A stretch of DNA of 64,000 nucleotides from a virus. This document shows positions 35,025 through 44,189 of the stretch, piece by piece. A model generated the notes under the pieces. That model saw only the letters and a program-made list of their open reading frames with translations. It made no database searches and was not told the origin of the DNA. The stretch spans positions 27,914 through 91,913 of IMG/VR virus record IMGVR_UViG_3300027742_000001; one strand, written 5' to 3'. The position numbers and the translations under genes were made by a program. How positions within the stretch are numbered: the stretch's first letter is position 1; each line of letters starts with the position of its first letter.

Positions 35025-36467
35025 TTAATCTTCTTTTGATAACTCAGCTTCAACATAAGCTTCAATTTCTTCTAACTTAGTTGCTAATTTATCATATGCT
35101 TCTTTTATTTCTTCTGCTGAAGCTTCTTCTAACTTAATATCTAAGATACTAGGTTTTTGAGGAGCAGATTCAACTTTTTGTTCAACATCTTCCTTTGGAG
35201 TTTCCTCTTTTGGAGTGTTATCAGTTGGTTGTTCTGATTGGTTTGTGGAAGTTGGTTCTTCTGAAGTTTTAGCTAAATCTTCTTTTGGTTCTTTCTCTGA
35301 TTGGTTCTCTTTTGAGCTAACTTCTTCTTTCGATTCAGTTGTAGAGGTATTTGTTTCAGATACTTCATTTTCAGATTTAGTTTCTTCATTAGGTTTAGTA
35401 GTTTCACTATTTTCAGTAGGTTTTGTTTCTTCTGTATTTTCCTTTGTTTCAACTTCTTTAGTTTTTGTTTCTTTTCCCATTTCTTTTGTATTCCCTTTTG
35501 TTTCTATTGCTTTTTCTTTAACTTCTGTTATTCTTGCAGATTCTACTTCAACAGTTTGTCTAAATGTTTCCATAGCAGAATTAATATTAGCTAACATTTC
35601 TTCTTTATCAAAACTTTCAGACCATTTAAATTCATAAATATTATCTTGAATAGTTTCTATAAAGTAATTAAACATTTGCCATAAGTTATCATCTATATGC
35701 CAAAACTCATTTTGAGTATCTTCAATAGTAAGACCTTTTATAATCTTTTCTTGAATCTCTTTTAGTTGTTCTTCTTTATTCATTTCTTTCCCTTTTGTTT
35801 CTTTTTCACAAGAACACTCTGAACTTGGATTAGCTTGTTTTAATTGTTCTATTTCACAACTAAATCCTATGCATTTCCCTTTATCATCTATAATTGATTT
35901 GAGTTCTGTTTCTTCTTTTAGTTTTGGAGTATCTACTTGTTCTAACCATTTAGCTACTTCAAGAGCTTCTTTATTAGTTTTAAGACTTTTACTAGTATTT
36001 ATTTTAGCTAAAGGATTGGCTCCGATAACATTACAAATAGATGTTTCATAAATAAAACCTTTTGTAAAAGAAAATATTTCATTTCCATTAATAGTTTTAT
36101 ATTCTGCATCTGTTGCTACAAAACCAATACTCATATCTGTCATAATACCATTCTTAACTGCATAATATACTTTTGGGTTTAATTCTTTATGAATTTCACC
36201 TTTAAGATATGCCCCATCTTTCCTATGTTCTAATGTACATTTACCAACTGCATACTCTTCTTGGTTATGATTAAATAAAAGAGTAGTACAAGTAGATAGG
36301 TCAAAATTAGTTACATCTACCCACTCGTTATCAAAGTCTACTACTGGTTGTCCATTGTGATATGCTTTTGAAGCATAACCTTCAATATAAATTATTTCAT
36401 TATCTACATCTTCCTTTAAGTTTTTAAAGGAAGAGTAAGTTTTGAATTTTACTTCATTTTTACTCAT
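35025..36467 (-). CDS. Prohead protease fused to an acidic scaffold-like tail
   Basis: 480 residues from ATG 36467, which has AAGGAAAG before it; an in-frame start at 36497 reaches 30 bp further into the endonuclease and has no site. Residues 15-170 carry the HK97 prohead protease (U35) features: His67 in LLFNHNQEE and Ser113 in MTDMSIGF. Residues about 300-450 are a repetitive E/T/K/S-rich tail, then a helical C-terminus. The tail probably serves as scaffolding for procapsid assembly and is cut out on maturation. Long for a protease, so a fused scaffold is the best reading. Confidence 0.8.
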   Translation of the reverse strand: MSKNEVKFKTYSSFKNLKEDVDNEIIYIEGYASKAYHNGQPVVDFDNEWVDVTNFDLSTCTTLLFNHNQEEYAVGKCTLEHRKDGAYLKGEIHKELNPKVYYAVKNGIMTDMSIGFVATDAEYKTINGNEIFSFTKGFIYETSICNVIGANPLAKINTSKSLKTNKEALEVAKWLEQVDTPKLKEETELKSIIDDKGKCIGFSCEIEQLKQANPSSECSCEKETKGKEMNKEEQLKEIQEKIIKGLTIEDTQNEFWHIDDNLWQMFNYFIETIQDNIYEFKWSESFDKEEMLANINSAMETFRQTVEVESARITEVKEKAIETKGNTKEMGKETKTKEVETKENTEETKPTENSETTKPNEETKSENEVSETNTSTTESKEEVSSKENQSEKEPKEDLAKTSEEPTSTNQSEQPTDNTPKEETPKEDVEQKVESAPQKPSILDIKLEEASAEEIKEAYDKLATKLEEIEAYVEAELSKED

Positions 36468-37389
36468 ATAAACTTTCCTTGTAATTTTGTTTTTCATACT
36501 CTAGAAATTCTTCCCAAGTCATATTACAACCTAGTAACTCAAATATTATCTTAGGATTTTCTCTTTGAGTTAATTCTTTATATAAACTAGTAATATTTTC
36601 TTGTTCTTTATACTCTTCTCCAATTAAATTATTTTTATAGAGATTGTATTCAGCTGTAACTATTTGCATATTTCTTGATATATCTAGCCCACATAAAAAT
36701 AAAGAATTTAAAGGGTAAATATGGTCTACATGGAACTCAATACCTAAAGAAGAGGTTCTTTCCTTCGCCGTTGAGTATAACTCTCTTAAGATAAATTCCT
36801 CTAGCTCTATATATTTAACATATTTTCTTTTATGCTTCCTTCTCTTTCTATTTCTAACAGCATTTCTAGTATTCTCCGTAATTCTAAACTCTTCATCCCT
36901 GAGTCTTCTCTTTTTTATTTGTTCTCTCTTACAGAAATAGCATAAATTCTTCCTACCATGTAATGCTTTAGAGGATTTAACCATATTACTGAGGTCTTCT
37001 TTTGTCTTAGCTTCGTAACCACAACATTTACATTTTCTTAAATATAACCTTATATCACATGATAAGTCTTTATTTTTTCTTTTTAGGAAACATACTTTAC
37101 AAAGATTCCTTCTTCCAAAGATAGTATCATTATTTTCTATGAAAAGAATAAGGGATTTTTCACTTTTAGCCTCTAACCCACAATCACTACATTTTCTTAA
37201 ATAGTCATACTCCTCTAACCATTTTATTTCCTTTCTTTGTAAGCTCTCTTTAATTCTTATATAAGAACATTTTCTACAAAGGTTAACTCTACCATGTTTT
37301 AATTTTTTATTTATTACAAATAAATCTAAATCCTCTTTTGTATAAGCCTCTAATTCACAATCTTTACATTTTCTTAAAGGTTCATACAT
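36460..37389 (-). CDS. HNH homing endonuclease with three zinc-finger repeats
   Basis: 309 residues. Three repeats of about 55 residues start LRKCKDCELEA, LRKCSDCGLEA and LRKCKCCGYEA, each ending in N-L-C-x2-C (RKC, KVC, YFC). A basic stretch follows, then EFHVDHIYPLNSLFLCGLDISRNMQIVTAEYN, the HNH motif (DHI.P...N). It is inserted between portal and protease with a 1-bp overlap upstream and an 8-bp overlap downstream, so it is read as part of the head operon. Confidence 0.8.
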   Translation of the reverse strand: MYEPLRKCKDCELEAYTKEDLDLFVINKKLKHGRVNLCRKCSYIRIKESLQRKEIKWLEEYDYLRKCSDCGLEAKSEKSLILFIENNDTIFGRRNLCKVCFLKRKNKDLSCDIRLYLRKCKCCGYEAKTKEDLSNMVKSSKALHGRKNLCYFCKREQIKKRRLRDEEFRITENTRNAVRNRKRRKHKRKYVKYIELEEFILRELYSTAKERTSSLGIEFHVDHIYPLNSLFLCGLDISRNMQIVTAEYNLYKNNLIGEEYKEQENITSLYKELTQRENPKIIFELLGCNMTWEEFLEYEKQNYKESLYE

Positions 37390-38741
37390 TAACTTACTCC
37401 ATTTTCATCGGGATTATTATTTGCACCACCCATACCTGAAATTTGCTCTACTTCATTTTCAAGGGCTTGTCTTCTATTAATATCTTCTTCAAAATTCTCA
37501 AATCTTATAGGTTGTGAACTTGTAATATAAGTTCCAACATAGTGTTTATCCATAGCTTCTAAATCAATAGTTTCATAACCATTTTGTTCTCTAAATTCAT
37601 TATGAGATATTGCACCAAGTTTGAGTTGTTCTGAAGTAATTTCCATAGTTTCTTTAGCACTTCTTTCAAGTAAACTTAATCCACTAAAATCAATCTCTAT
37701 TGATAGGTTTTTAATATTAAGTATATCTCTTGCATATCTTGTTAAATGTCTACCTAGTCTTAAATACTCAGGTTTTATAGCACATTCAAAAAATATTCTT
37801 GTAGAAAGTCTAACTAACTCTGCGTTACTTGTGTCTGAATAATCACCATTAAAAAACTTAGGCATATTATAAGCTTCTAAAACAGTTTTATTAAGTTTTA
37901 CTAAAAAATTAACAACATCTGTTGAAGCTAAACTCTCAGATATTTCTTTAATAGAAAGTTTCTCAGCATTTAACATTAAAGCTTTCTGTTTAGGATTATA
38001 TAAGAACTTATTCAAAGCCTCTAATATATCATCTTGTTGTGATGGACTCATTGGTTCATCAGTTCCTACAACAACAGCTTTTTTAGCACCACTTGCAATA
38101 TAGCCATCAACATAGTCACCCATATTAAGTATTCTTGAAATTTCTTCATTTAAGGATTGTAATCTTGAAACACCGTATAGTAAGTTACTTGAAGTTAAAG
38201 GCTTTCTAATAAATATAACATCATCATAATTATAAGTAGTTTCTGTTCCTTGTGTACTTGTATAAGTAAAGGTTTCAATAGTTTGTTTACCTGTTGTATT
38301 AGGGTTAGCTTTCCATGATTTATTATCTGCAATAAAGAAATCTACTTTACCTTGTCTATAAGGGTATTTACTTTCTTCGGGAATTATTAAAACATTATCA
38401 TAAGCTTTAATTTGACCAAAATAATTATATAAAAAAGAACTAACATCATCAATATCATTCATAAACATTGTATCAAATTGTTTAGGATTAAGTATTAATT
38501 TCTTTTTTCCTTTTGAATCTACTTTATAGAACTTAATGTTTGCACCACTAGCTAATTCAGCAGTTGTAGCTAATACGTTCCGTAAAGAAGATACTTGATT
38601 AATCCATTTACTATAAACATGATAACCAATAGGTTTATTTTGTCCGTTTGTATAACTATTATAATCAGTAGCCATTAAGGGATTTTTTGTTACTTTAGGT
38701 TTAGCTGATTTACTTGAATTAAATGCTTGTTTAAGTATCAT
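37389..38741 (-). CDS. Portal protein
   Basis: 450 residues, HK97-type portal: LASGANIKFYKV region, then YDDVIFIRKPLTSSNLLYGVSRLQSLNEEISRI, LVKLNKTVLEAYNMPKFFNGDYSDTSNAE and the C-terminal helical part ISHNEFREQNGYE. Forms the dodecameric DNA gate of the head. Located after the terminase and a 120-residue protein. Confidence 0.87.
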   Translation of the reverse strand: MILKQAFNSSKSAKPKVTKNPLMATDYNSYTNGQNKPIGYHVYSKWINQVSSLRNVLATTAELASGANIKFYKVDSKGKKKLILNPKQFDTMFMNDIDDVSSFLYNYFGQIKAYDNVLIIPEESKYPYRQGKVDFFIADNKSWKANPNTTGKQTIETFTYTSTQGTETTYNYDDVIFIRKPLTSSNLLYGVSRLQSLNEEISRILNMGDYVDGYIASGAKKAVVVGTDEPMSPSQQDDILEALNKFLYNPKQKALMLNAEKLSIKEISESLASTDVVNFLVKLNKTVLEAYNMPKFFNGDYSDTSNAELVRLSTRIFFECAIKPEYLRLGRHLTRYARDILNIKNLSIEIDFSGLSLLERSAKETMEITSEQLKLGAISHNEFREQNGYETIDLEAMDKHYVGTYITSSQPIRFENFEEDINRRQALENEVEQISGMGGANNNPDENGVS

Positions 38742-39103
38742 TATAAAACCTTTGTTTCATAACTATCATAATGATTATAATAAACATTACCATTTGTATC
38801 TGTTATTTTTATAAGTGCTTGTACTTGTTCATATTCCTCAGTAAATTCTAAAGTAACACTTTCTTCATAAATATTTATGTTATCAGAATCTTGTGTTAAA
38901 GTTGTCCAATCTAATAAAGTAACTGGGTCTCCTCCTCTTTCCTCTGAAGGTGCTTCAATCTTAATTTCTACTGTTGAAACTTCTGTTGCTGAAATAGTAT
39001 CTGCAACTAAAAACTTAAGTAGGTTTTGTGTACTTCCTCCTACCAAAAACTTATCGCTTAGTAGCTCTGAGGAAAAATACACTTTATCAAATAATCTTTT
39101 CAT
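38741..39103 (-). CDS. Unknown head-operon protein
   Basis: 120 residues, beta-rich, acidic, with SVTLEFTEEYEQVQALIKITDTNGNVYYNHYDSYE ending. It lies between TerL and portal and overlaps the portal ATG (TAATG). Possibly a decoration or portal-associated protein; no family seen. Confidence 0.65.
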   Translation of the reverse strand: MKRLFDKVYFSSELLSDKFLVGGSTQNLLKFLVADTISATEVSTVEIKIEAPSEERGGDPVTLLDWTTLTQDSDNINIYEESVTLEFTEEYEQVQALIKITDTNGNVYYNHYDSYETKVL

Positions 39104-39123
39104 ATATTTCCTTTCTCGTAGCC

Positions 39124-40578
39124 CTAAGCTACTATAATTGTATTTTTTCTTATATATCTATCGAATGTATATACAATGTATCTTGCTGTATCTACATACT
39201 CGAAGTGTGTTTCTAAAATATCTCTGTCATAGTTAACTGTAACAGTTCCATTTATTTCTTTAAATTGTGCGAAGTCCCATTGTCTAATAACTTCTGTTAG
39301 TTTGTGGTCAATGTAAACTGTTGAAGCAACTTCAGGAGTTCCCTCTAAATGTTCATTTAATCTATCAAACCCTTCTTTTCTAGCATTTTTAGCTTTCATA
39401 ATAGGCATACCATAATCAATATATCCTATTTTAAGAAGTTCGGGTGAGGTTGGGTCTCCAAGATAAATTATATTAGATTCACTTATGTTAAATTCTTTTA
39501 TAAGTTTATCTCTTATCTTAATACCTTCTTCATATAAGTCCCTAGTAAGTCTATTCTTAGCATATGTCCCATCAATAAAATAATAAGTACTAATTCTTTC
39601 ATCATATAAAGCAAATAAACCAGCATTACCATCTGACTGTCCATAATCATATGCTATAACTAAGTATAAGTCATCTCTATTTTTAAGATGTTCTATATTT
39701 CTAACATTTATAACGTGCTTTTGTTCATAGAAATTACTTAATACTTTTGTTCCACCATTATCAAACTCAAGTAAATATTCCCTTCGGAATTTACTATCAG
39801 ACATTTTCTTTCTATCTGATTCAACAATATCAGGTGATACAAGTGGATTTGAGTAAACATCATATCTTGAATAAACATAAGAATTAAACTCAGGGTCTTT
39901 ATTTTCAGCTTTAGCATAAATAACACCAGCTGGGGATTGTAGTTTACCGAGTCGAGGTGTACTAAATATTGCTATTTTACCATATTTAACTAAACTATCT
40001 TGGTAAGTTCCATAAGTAGCCATAGTAGGTATAATAGCATCAAGTAATTCTTGTTGAATAATAGGATTAATAAGAAAGAACTCATCAAGAATAAGTAAAG
40101 TAAGTTCAGTCCCTACAACCCTTGCTTCATAAGTTGTTTCTGAAGAAATTATTAAGGTGCTAATTTTACCATTGATTTCTATTTCAATAGTTTGTTCTTG
40201 TTTTAACCCTTTAACTTTACCTTTTAAAGCTGGTATTGAGTTAAGACCATTAAGTATTGTTTTGAAATGTTCTTTTGCCCTTTTAAGTCCCATTGTAATA
40301 ATAGCAACTCTAGCATTAGGTGTAAGTAACTCTGCGATAGCAACATCATCAGCCACAAATGACTTTCCCCATCTTCTAGAACAAAGAGCTACATAAATAT
40401 CCCACTTGTGTCTATTTTCTGCAAGAAAGTAACTAGCAAGTTCTTGTTGTCCTTCGTGTAAAGTATGTCCTAACATTTCAGCAACTTGTTTTGGATTAAT
40501 TAGCCCACAAGTTTCTTGATATTCAAGAACATTCTTAGGGACTAATCTTTCAAAGGCTTTCGTATCTTTTGTTTCCAT
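39124..40578 (-). CDS. Terminase large subunit
   Basis: 484 residues. Walker A-like SRRWGKS at 67-73, Walker B LLILDE at 161-166, coupling motif region SSETTYEARVVGT, and the RNase H-like nuclease domain from about 300 with VIAYDYGQSDGN and a later acidic YLGDP. Packages DNA into the prohead with ATP. Confidence 0.9.
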   Translation of the reverse strand: METKDTKAFERLVPKNVLEYQETCGLINPKQVAEMLGHTLHEGQQELASYFLAENRHKWDIYVALCSRRWGKSFVADDVAIAELLTPNARVAIITMGLKRAKEHFKTILNGLNSIPALKGKVKGLKQEQTIEIEINGKISTLIISSETTYEARVVGTELTLLILDEFFLINPIIQQELLDAIIPTMATYGTYQDSLVKYGKIAIFSTPRLGKLQSPAGVIYAKAENKDPEFNSYVYSRYDVYSNPLVSPDIVESDRKKMSDSKFRREYLLEFDNGGTKVLSNFYEQKHVINVRNIEHLKNRDDLYLVIAYDYGQSDGNAGLFALYDERISTYYFIDGTYAKNRLTRDLYEEGIKIRDKLIKEFNISESNIIYLGDPTSPELLKIGYIDYGMPIMKAKNARKEGFDRLNEHLEGTPEVASTVYIDHKLTEVIRQWDFAQFKEINGTVTVNYDRDILETHFEYVDTARYIVYTFDRYIRKNTIIVA

Positions 40579-40581
40579 AAC

Positions 40582-41160
40582 TTACCTTTGTTGTAAATTA
40601 AGAAATAGATTTTGAATAGGAGCAGTAGAATCATCTTCTTCATCAGAATACATTTTAGCAAGTTTTTCTTGTACTTCAACCATACTTAGTTTTCCAAAGT
40701 ATTCTCTAAAAGCTAATTCATCTTTATCTTCTGCAAATAATTTTGCTAAGTATTTATTTTTTCTATCTAATGCTTCAGCAATTCCACCCATACCTTTAGC
40801 GATTACTTTTTGTTGTAATGTTTTAGTATACTTATCTAAAAAAGATGAAGAGTTACTATTTCTAAGTAAACTATTTATATAACCTTTTGAAACCTTATAC
40901 TGTTCAGCAATAACTTCTTCACTAGTTCCTAAACAATGTTGCTCTAAAATTAAATAATCAGTTTCAGTTAAAGGCTTACTATTAGTAGCATTTGCTGAAG
41001 TTAAATCTTTTAATTCTTCAACTGTGGAACTTGGTTTAGTTAAAACCATTTCTTTAGTTTCTGTATCTTCTTTTAAATCTTCTTGTTTCTTATTAGTAAG
41101 TTCAAGAAGTAAATCATCTGTTGTTTTTGTTGTTTTAATTTTTTGTGTATCTTTAGCCAT
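40582..41160 (-). CDS. Terminase small subunit
   Basis: 192 residues. The N-terminal 60 residues are low-complexity Lys/Thr/Glu; then LTETDYLILEQHCLGTSEEVIAEQYKVSKGYINSLLRN is a helix-turn-helix of the small terminase type, followed by helical oligomerisation parts. It ends four bases before the large subunit gene. First gene of the minus-strand late block. Confidence 0.75.
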   Translation of the reverse strand: MAKDTQKIKTTKTTDDLLLELTNKKQEDLKEDTETKEMVLTKPSSTVEELKDLTSANATNSKPLTETDYLILEQHCLGTSEEVIAEQYKVSKGYINSLLRNSNSSSFLDKYTKTLQQKVIAKGMGGIAEALDRKNKYLAKLFAEDKDELAFREYFGKLSMVEVQEKLAKMYSDEEDDSTAPIQNLFLNLQQR

Positions 41161-41223
41161 TTTATTCCTTTTTCCATATTTTTACGTAGGAGGTTATTTT
41201 ATTTATTTTTTAAAGGAGAACAA

Positions 41224-41334
41224 ATGAAATTATTAAATTTAAGTCAAAGAAACAAAACAGATAAAGATTCAAAAGGTTATTTGTTAACCCTCTCTACTTA
41301 TATATGGGATTTTTTTAGCATTTTTTTACCCTAA
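41224..41334 (+). CDS. Small hypothetical protein at the divergence point
   Basis: 36 residues from ATG 41224, with AAAGGAGAACAA before it: MKLLNLSQRNKTDKDSKGYLL... ends in the hydrophobic stretch LSTYIWDFFSIFLP. It lies between the divergent terminase and polymerase operons; coding is likely from the ribosome site, but unproven. Confidence 0.45.
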   Translation: MKLLNLSQRNKTDKDSKGYLLTLSTYIWDFFSIFLP

Positions 41335-41600
41335 GTTTTTATAAATTTTGAAATTTGTTTATTTTAGGGTTATTTTTTATTAAGTTTTCTTTAATTTTAA
41401 CCTAACTTTAAGGTATATTTTTGTACCATTTTGTCACGTAAGAATTTTGAAAAAGTTGGGCAGGGTTTTTTCTCCCATTTTATGGTAGCTAGAGTATACT
41501 TTTTTACCTAAAATCATTAAAAACCTACACAATATATGGTAAGGGGGTACCCTTCCTATTCTTCTTACTAATATCTTACAAACAAAAAGGAGGTAAAAGA
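41335..41600. other. Intergenic region between the late and replication blocks
   Basis: Contains an ACCCTAA/TTAGGGT inverted repeat (41328-41334 and 41364-41370), the 41397-41429 promoter, a second TATACT box at 41495-41500, and an AAGGG-ggta-CCCTT hairpin near 41540. Candidate place for a packaging site or origin: it lies upstream of the small terminase gene. No longer reading frame seen. Confidence 0.45.
41397..41429 (+). promoter_or_regulatory. Phage promoter, TTAACC class
   Basis: TTAACCTAACTTTAAGG starts at 41397 and TACCAT at 41424, spacing 27 nt. Heads the polymerase-like gene at 41601. The ACCT/AGGT dyad (7-nt spacer) is present. Confidence 0.68.
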
Positions 41601-43157
41601 ATGTTTAAAGAAGAGTTTAATTCTAATATAGATTTTAATAATCTTATTGCTACTGAAGAGTCTTTTCAATATGATATTAAAGAAACATATCCAGTATGTT
41701 ATCTAATAGATTTATATCTTAATAATAGTTTTAGTATTCATAAGAAAGAAACTAATCTAAGAAACAATAGAAATATAAATGGTTTTAATTTTGTTAGTAT
41801 TAAAGCAAGAACTATTGAAAATATATTAGGAAGAACTATTTTAACAAGATTAGATAAAGAGCATTTATTTTTTAAAGTATTTGAAGTAGATAATAACTAT
41901 AAGTTTTATAAAGATAATGTAAAAGAATCTGAAAGAGAAGAATCTTATACTAAAGCTTATAAACTTTCTACAATATTTATATGTAAAATGTTATTACATA
42001 AACTAACTTTAAGGAAAAGTATGATATACTCTTTTAACAAGTTTAAGATTAAAGAGCATTATTTGATAAAAGGTTTTAGCTTCAATAATCGTAATGAGAT
42101 ATTAAAATCAAAAATAATTACTAGAAAGGAGTTCGATTTGAATAAAGAAAAATATAAAGGTTATTATAATTCTATTGTTGCTAAGAAATATAATGAAGAA
42201 ACCTTTAGTCATGTAAATACTGAAACAACTAAAATAGATTATTTCCATGAGCCTAATATTGATACAGAATATGTTTTAAGTAAAGTTGAGGATATATCTG
42301 CTGAGGATATTAATAATTTAAGTGAATATCAAATGTTAGAATATGTCAGAATGACAATGAAAGCAAAGATTAATGATAGTGGTTCTAAAAGACAATTATA
42401 TACAAGACATGGAAGTGGGAGATTAATTGGAGTACAAATTCCTCACCAAAATGTTAATTTTCAAGTTTTACCTAAATGGGAAAGAGAAATCTTTTTTACG
42501 GGTAAATTTGAGTATGATATGTCTAATGCTGTAATTACTCTCTTTACAAATATTTTTGAGAAATTGGGTGGAAAAAGAGAGCTTAAAACCATTAAAGATT
42601 ATATGCTTGATAAAAATAAGTACAGAAACTATTTAGTTAAGTTAGGATTTAGTGAAAAACTTGCTAAACAATATTTTATTACAATACTTTATGGGAAAGA
42701 TTTAAGTAATAATATTCAGGAGAGCTATAAGAATACAGATTGGATGCAAGAAGTTAATGAAGAGTTATTTTATAAAGCACTTGAAAATGAAAATGTTGAG
42801 AATTTACTTAAAGAGTTAGATTACTTAAAAGATTTTTTAGTAAATCATTACAAAGAGGTTAGTTCTAAAGATGGTTTAAAATATATTATTAGAAATGCTA
42901 ATAATTGTTATAAATCTTTTACAAAGTTTGAAATGGAAAAAAATAAAGGAAAAGTATTAGCACATATATTCTTTGGAATGGAGAGTTTAATAATGGACTT
43001 TATTAAGAACAATTTTGAAACTAATTTATTGATTTATGATGGGTTTATATCTGAGGAAGATATTGATACTAAATATTTAGAGTTATTAATAGAACATGAG
43101 TTAGGTTATAAAATAAAATTTACAAAAAGAAAGATAGGAGGAATAAATGAAAATTAA
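41601..43157 (+). CDS. Divergent family-A-like DNA polymerase core, putative
   Basis: 518 residues. The C-terminal 260 residues show a set of motifs in the right order: GSGRL (271-275) as in the 'xGR' segment before motif A, motif A-like FEYDMSNA with Asp306, motif B-like AKQYFITILYG (Lys356, Phe359, Tyr364, Gly365), and motif C-like LLIYDGF with Asp480. This pattern fits the palm and fingers of T7/Pol I-type polymerases, but is diverged; a 3'-5' exonuclease motif is not visible. It is the first gene after a TTAACC promoter, at the head of the DNA metabolism block, where a replicative polymerase would be expected; alternatively it is a primase-polymerase or another nucleotidyltransferase. Confidence 0.5.
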   Translation: MFKEEFNSNIDFNNLIATEESFQYDIKETYPVCYLIDLYLNNSFSIHKKETNLRNNRNINGFNFVSIKARTIENILGRTILTRLDKEHLFFKVFEVDNNYKFYKDNVKESEREESYTKAYKLSTIFICKMLLHKLTLRKSMIYSFNKFKIKEHYLIKGFSFNNRNEILKSKIITRKEFDLNKEKYKGYYNSIVAKKYNEETFSHVNTETTKIDYFHEPNIDTEYVLSKVEDISAEDINNLSEYQMLEYVRMTMKAKINDSGSKRQLYTRHGSGRLIGVQIPHQNVNFQVLPKWEREIFFTGKFEYDMSNAVITLFTNIFEKLGGKRELKTIKDYMLDKNKYRNYLVKLGFSEKLAKQYFITILYGKDLSNNIQESYKNTDWMQEVNEELFYKALENENVENLLKELDYLKDFLVNHYKEVSSKDGLKYIIRNANNCYKSFTKFEMEKNKGKVLAHIFFGMESLIMDFIKNNFETNLLIYDGFISEEDIDTKYLELLIEHELGYKIKFTKRKIGGINEN

Positions 43158-43359
43158 ATATATAATAGTATACGATAATAAATTTTATAATGGGACAGAC
43201 CTTAAAATTAATGAAGTATCGATTGAAGACTTTGGTGGTATTGAATTTGCTACACACTTTAGTAATGAATTTAAGGCATTAGATTTTGTTGAAGAAATAA
43301 TAACTCAAGAATACCCCTTAAATAATTTAGAAATTAGAAGAATATTCTGTGAAGATTAA
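43147..43359 (+). CDS. Small hypothetical protein (70 aa)
   Basis: Overlaps the polymerase-like gene by 11 bp behind AGGAGGAATAA. Acidic; no family seen. Confidence 0.65.
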   Translation: MKIKYIIVYDNKFYNGTDLKINEVSIEDFGGIEFATHFSNEFKALDFVEEIITQEYPLNNLEIRRIFCED

Positions 43360-43378
43360 TAAACAAGGAGGTAAACAA

Positions 43379-43579
43379 ATGAAAATACAAACAACATTTA
43401 GTCAAATAATTGATGTAATAATTACTGATGAAGATGAATATATAGAGTATACTAGGTATAATAGGGATTGTTGGTTTATGAGTATGGGAGAATCTACGGA
43501 GAGGCTTTATGATTGTGAAGAGATAGAAAAGTTATATCAAGATTATTTAAAGGAGAAAGTTAATGAAAGAGATTTATGA
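43379..43579 (+). CDS. Small hypothetical protein (66 aa)
   Basis: ATG 43379 is preceded by AAGGAGGTAAACAA; an in-frame ATG at 43349 lacks a site. Acidic, with EDEYIEYTRYNRDCW; unknown. Confidence 0.62.
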   Translation: MKIQTTFSQIIDVIITDEDEYIEYTRYNRDCWFMSMGESTERLYDCEEIEKLYQDYLKEKVNERDL

Positions 43580-43751
43580 AGATTTAACACCTAGGTTTTT
43601 ACCTATAAAATGGTTTGGTTGGCAATTAATTATGACAAAAGGTTCTTATGCTTATTATGAAAATAAATATACAACTAAAAGAGGTTATAAGAAAATACAC
43701 TTAGGGTTTAGTGCTTTAGATATTGTTTGGTTAAATGGGGATAAAAAATAA
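43563..43751 (+). CDS. Small hypothetical protein (62 aa)
   Basis: Overlaps its neighbour by 17 bp behind AAGGAGAAAGTTA. Basic, aromatic-rich (WFGWQLIMTKGSYAYYENKY). Unknown. Confidence 0.6.
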   Translation: MKEIYEDLTPRFLPIKWFGWQLIMTKGSYAYYENKYTTKRGYKKIHLGFSALDIVWLNGDKK

Positions 43752-43927
43752 TGATTACTATTAGTATTATTTGGGTTTTTTGTTGGTTACTTATTGAGGT
43801 GCTTACCTTTACAGAGTTTACAAGGTTTGGAATATATTGGGAAGATAAAGATATTAGACAGATTATGTTTCTTACTCCTTTTTTAGTATTAATACTTTTA
43901 TGTATTATATGGGTGGGTAGAAGATAA
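43751..43927 (+). CDS. Small two-span membrane protein (58 aa)
   Basis: MITISIIWVFCWLLIEVLTF and a second hydrophobic stretch at about 39-55 (MFLTPFLVLILLCIIW) are two membrane segments with a short charged loop between them. It overlaps both neighbours by one base (TAATG). Not marked by homology; coding supported by tight overlaps. Confidence 0.6.
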   Translation: MITISIIWVFCWLLIEVLTFTEFTRFGIYWEDKDIRQIMFLTPFLVLILLCIIWVGRR

Positions 43928-44154
43928 TGAATAAAGAACAAGCATTACAAGAGTTATACTCTTATATGACACCTGAAGATGGGGCTATGGTACCAATTGG
44001 TTATGTTGATAATTTAATAAATAAAATTTATGAAGAAGCTCTAGATATAGTACCTAAATTATTAGAAGATAAATATAAGTTAGGATATTGTCAAGGATAT
44101 TCTGATAAGAGTGTAGATATGGAACCTATATATAATATAAAAGATTTAGAGTAA
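43927..44154 (+). CDS. Small hypothetical protein (75 aa)
   Basis: Helical, acidic, start overlaps the previous stop (TAATG). Sequence KEQALQELYSYMTPEDGAMVPIG; unknown. Last gene before the 44190 promoter. Confidence 0.62.
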   Translation: MNKEQALQELYSYMTPEDGAMVPIGYVDNLINKIYEEALDIVPKLLEDKYKLGYCQGYSDKSVDMEPIYNIKDLE

Positions 44155-44189
44155 ACAAATTTCAAAATTTAATAAAAAATATTAAAAAA

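Noticed and set aside
35215-35637. Plus-strand frame of 140 codons
   Set aside because: Shadow of the repetitive acidic tail of the protease/scaffold gene; Ser/Val/Phe-only composition.
36468-36497. Longer N-terminus for the prohead protease (MKNKITRKVY)
   Set aside because: No ribosome site, and the next ATG has AAGGAAAG at good spacing.
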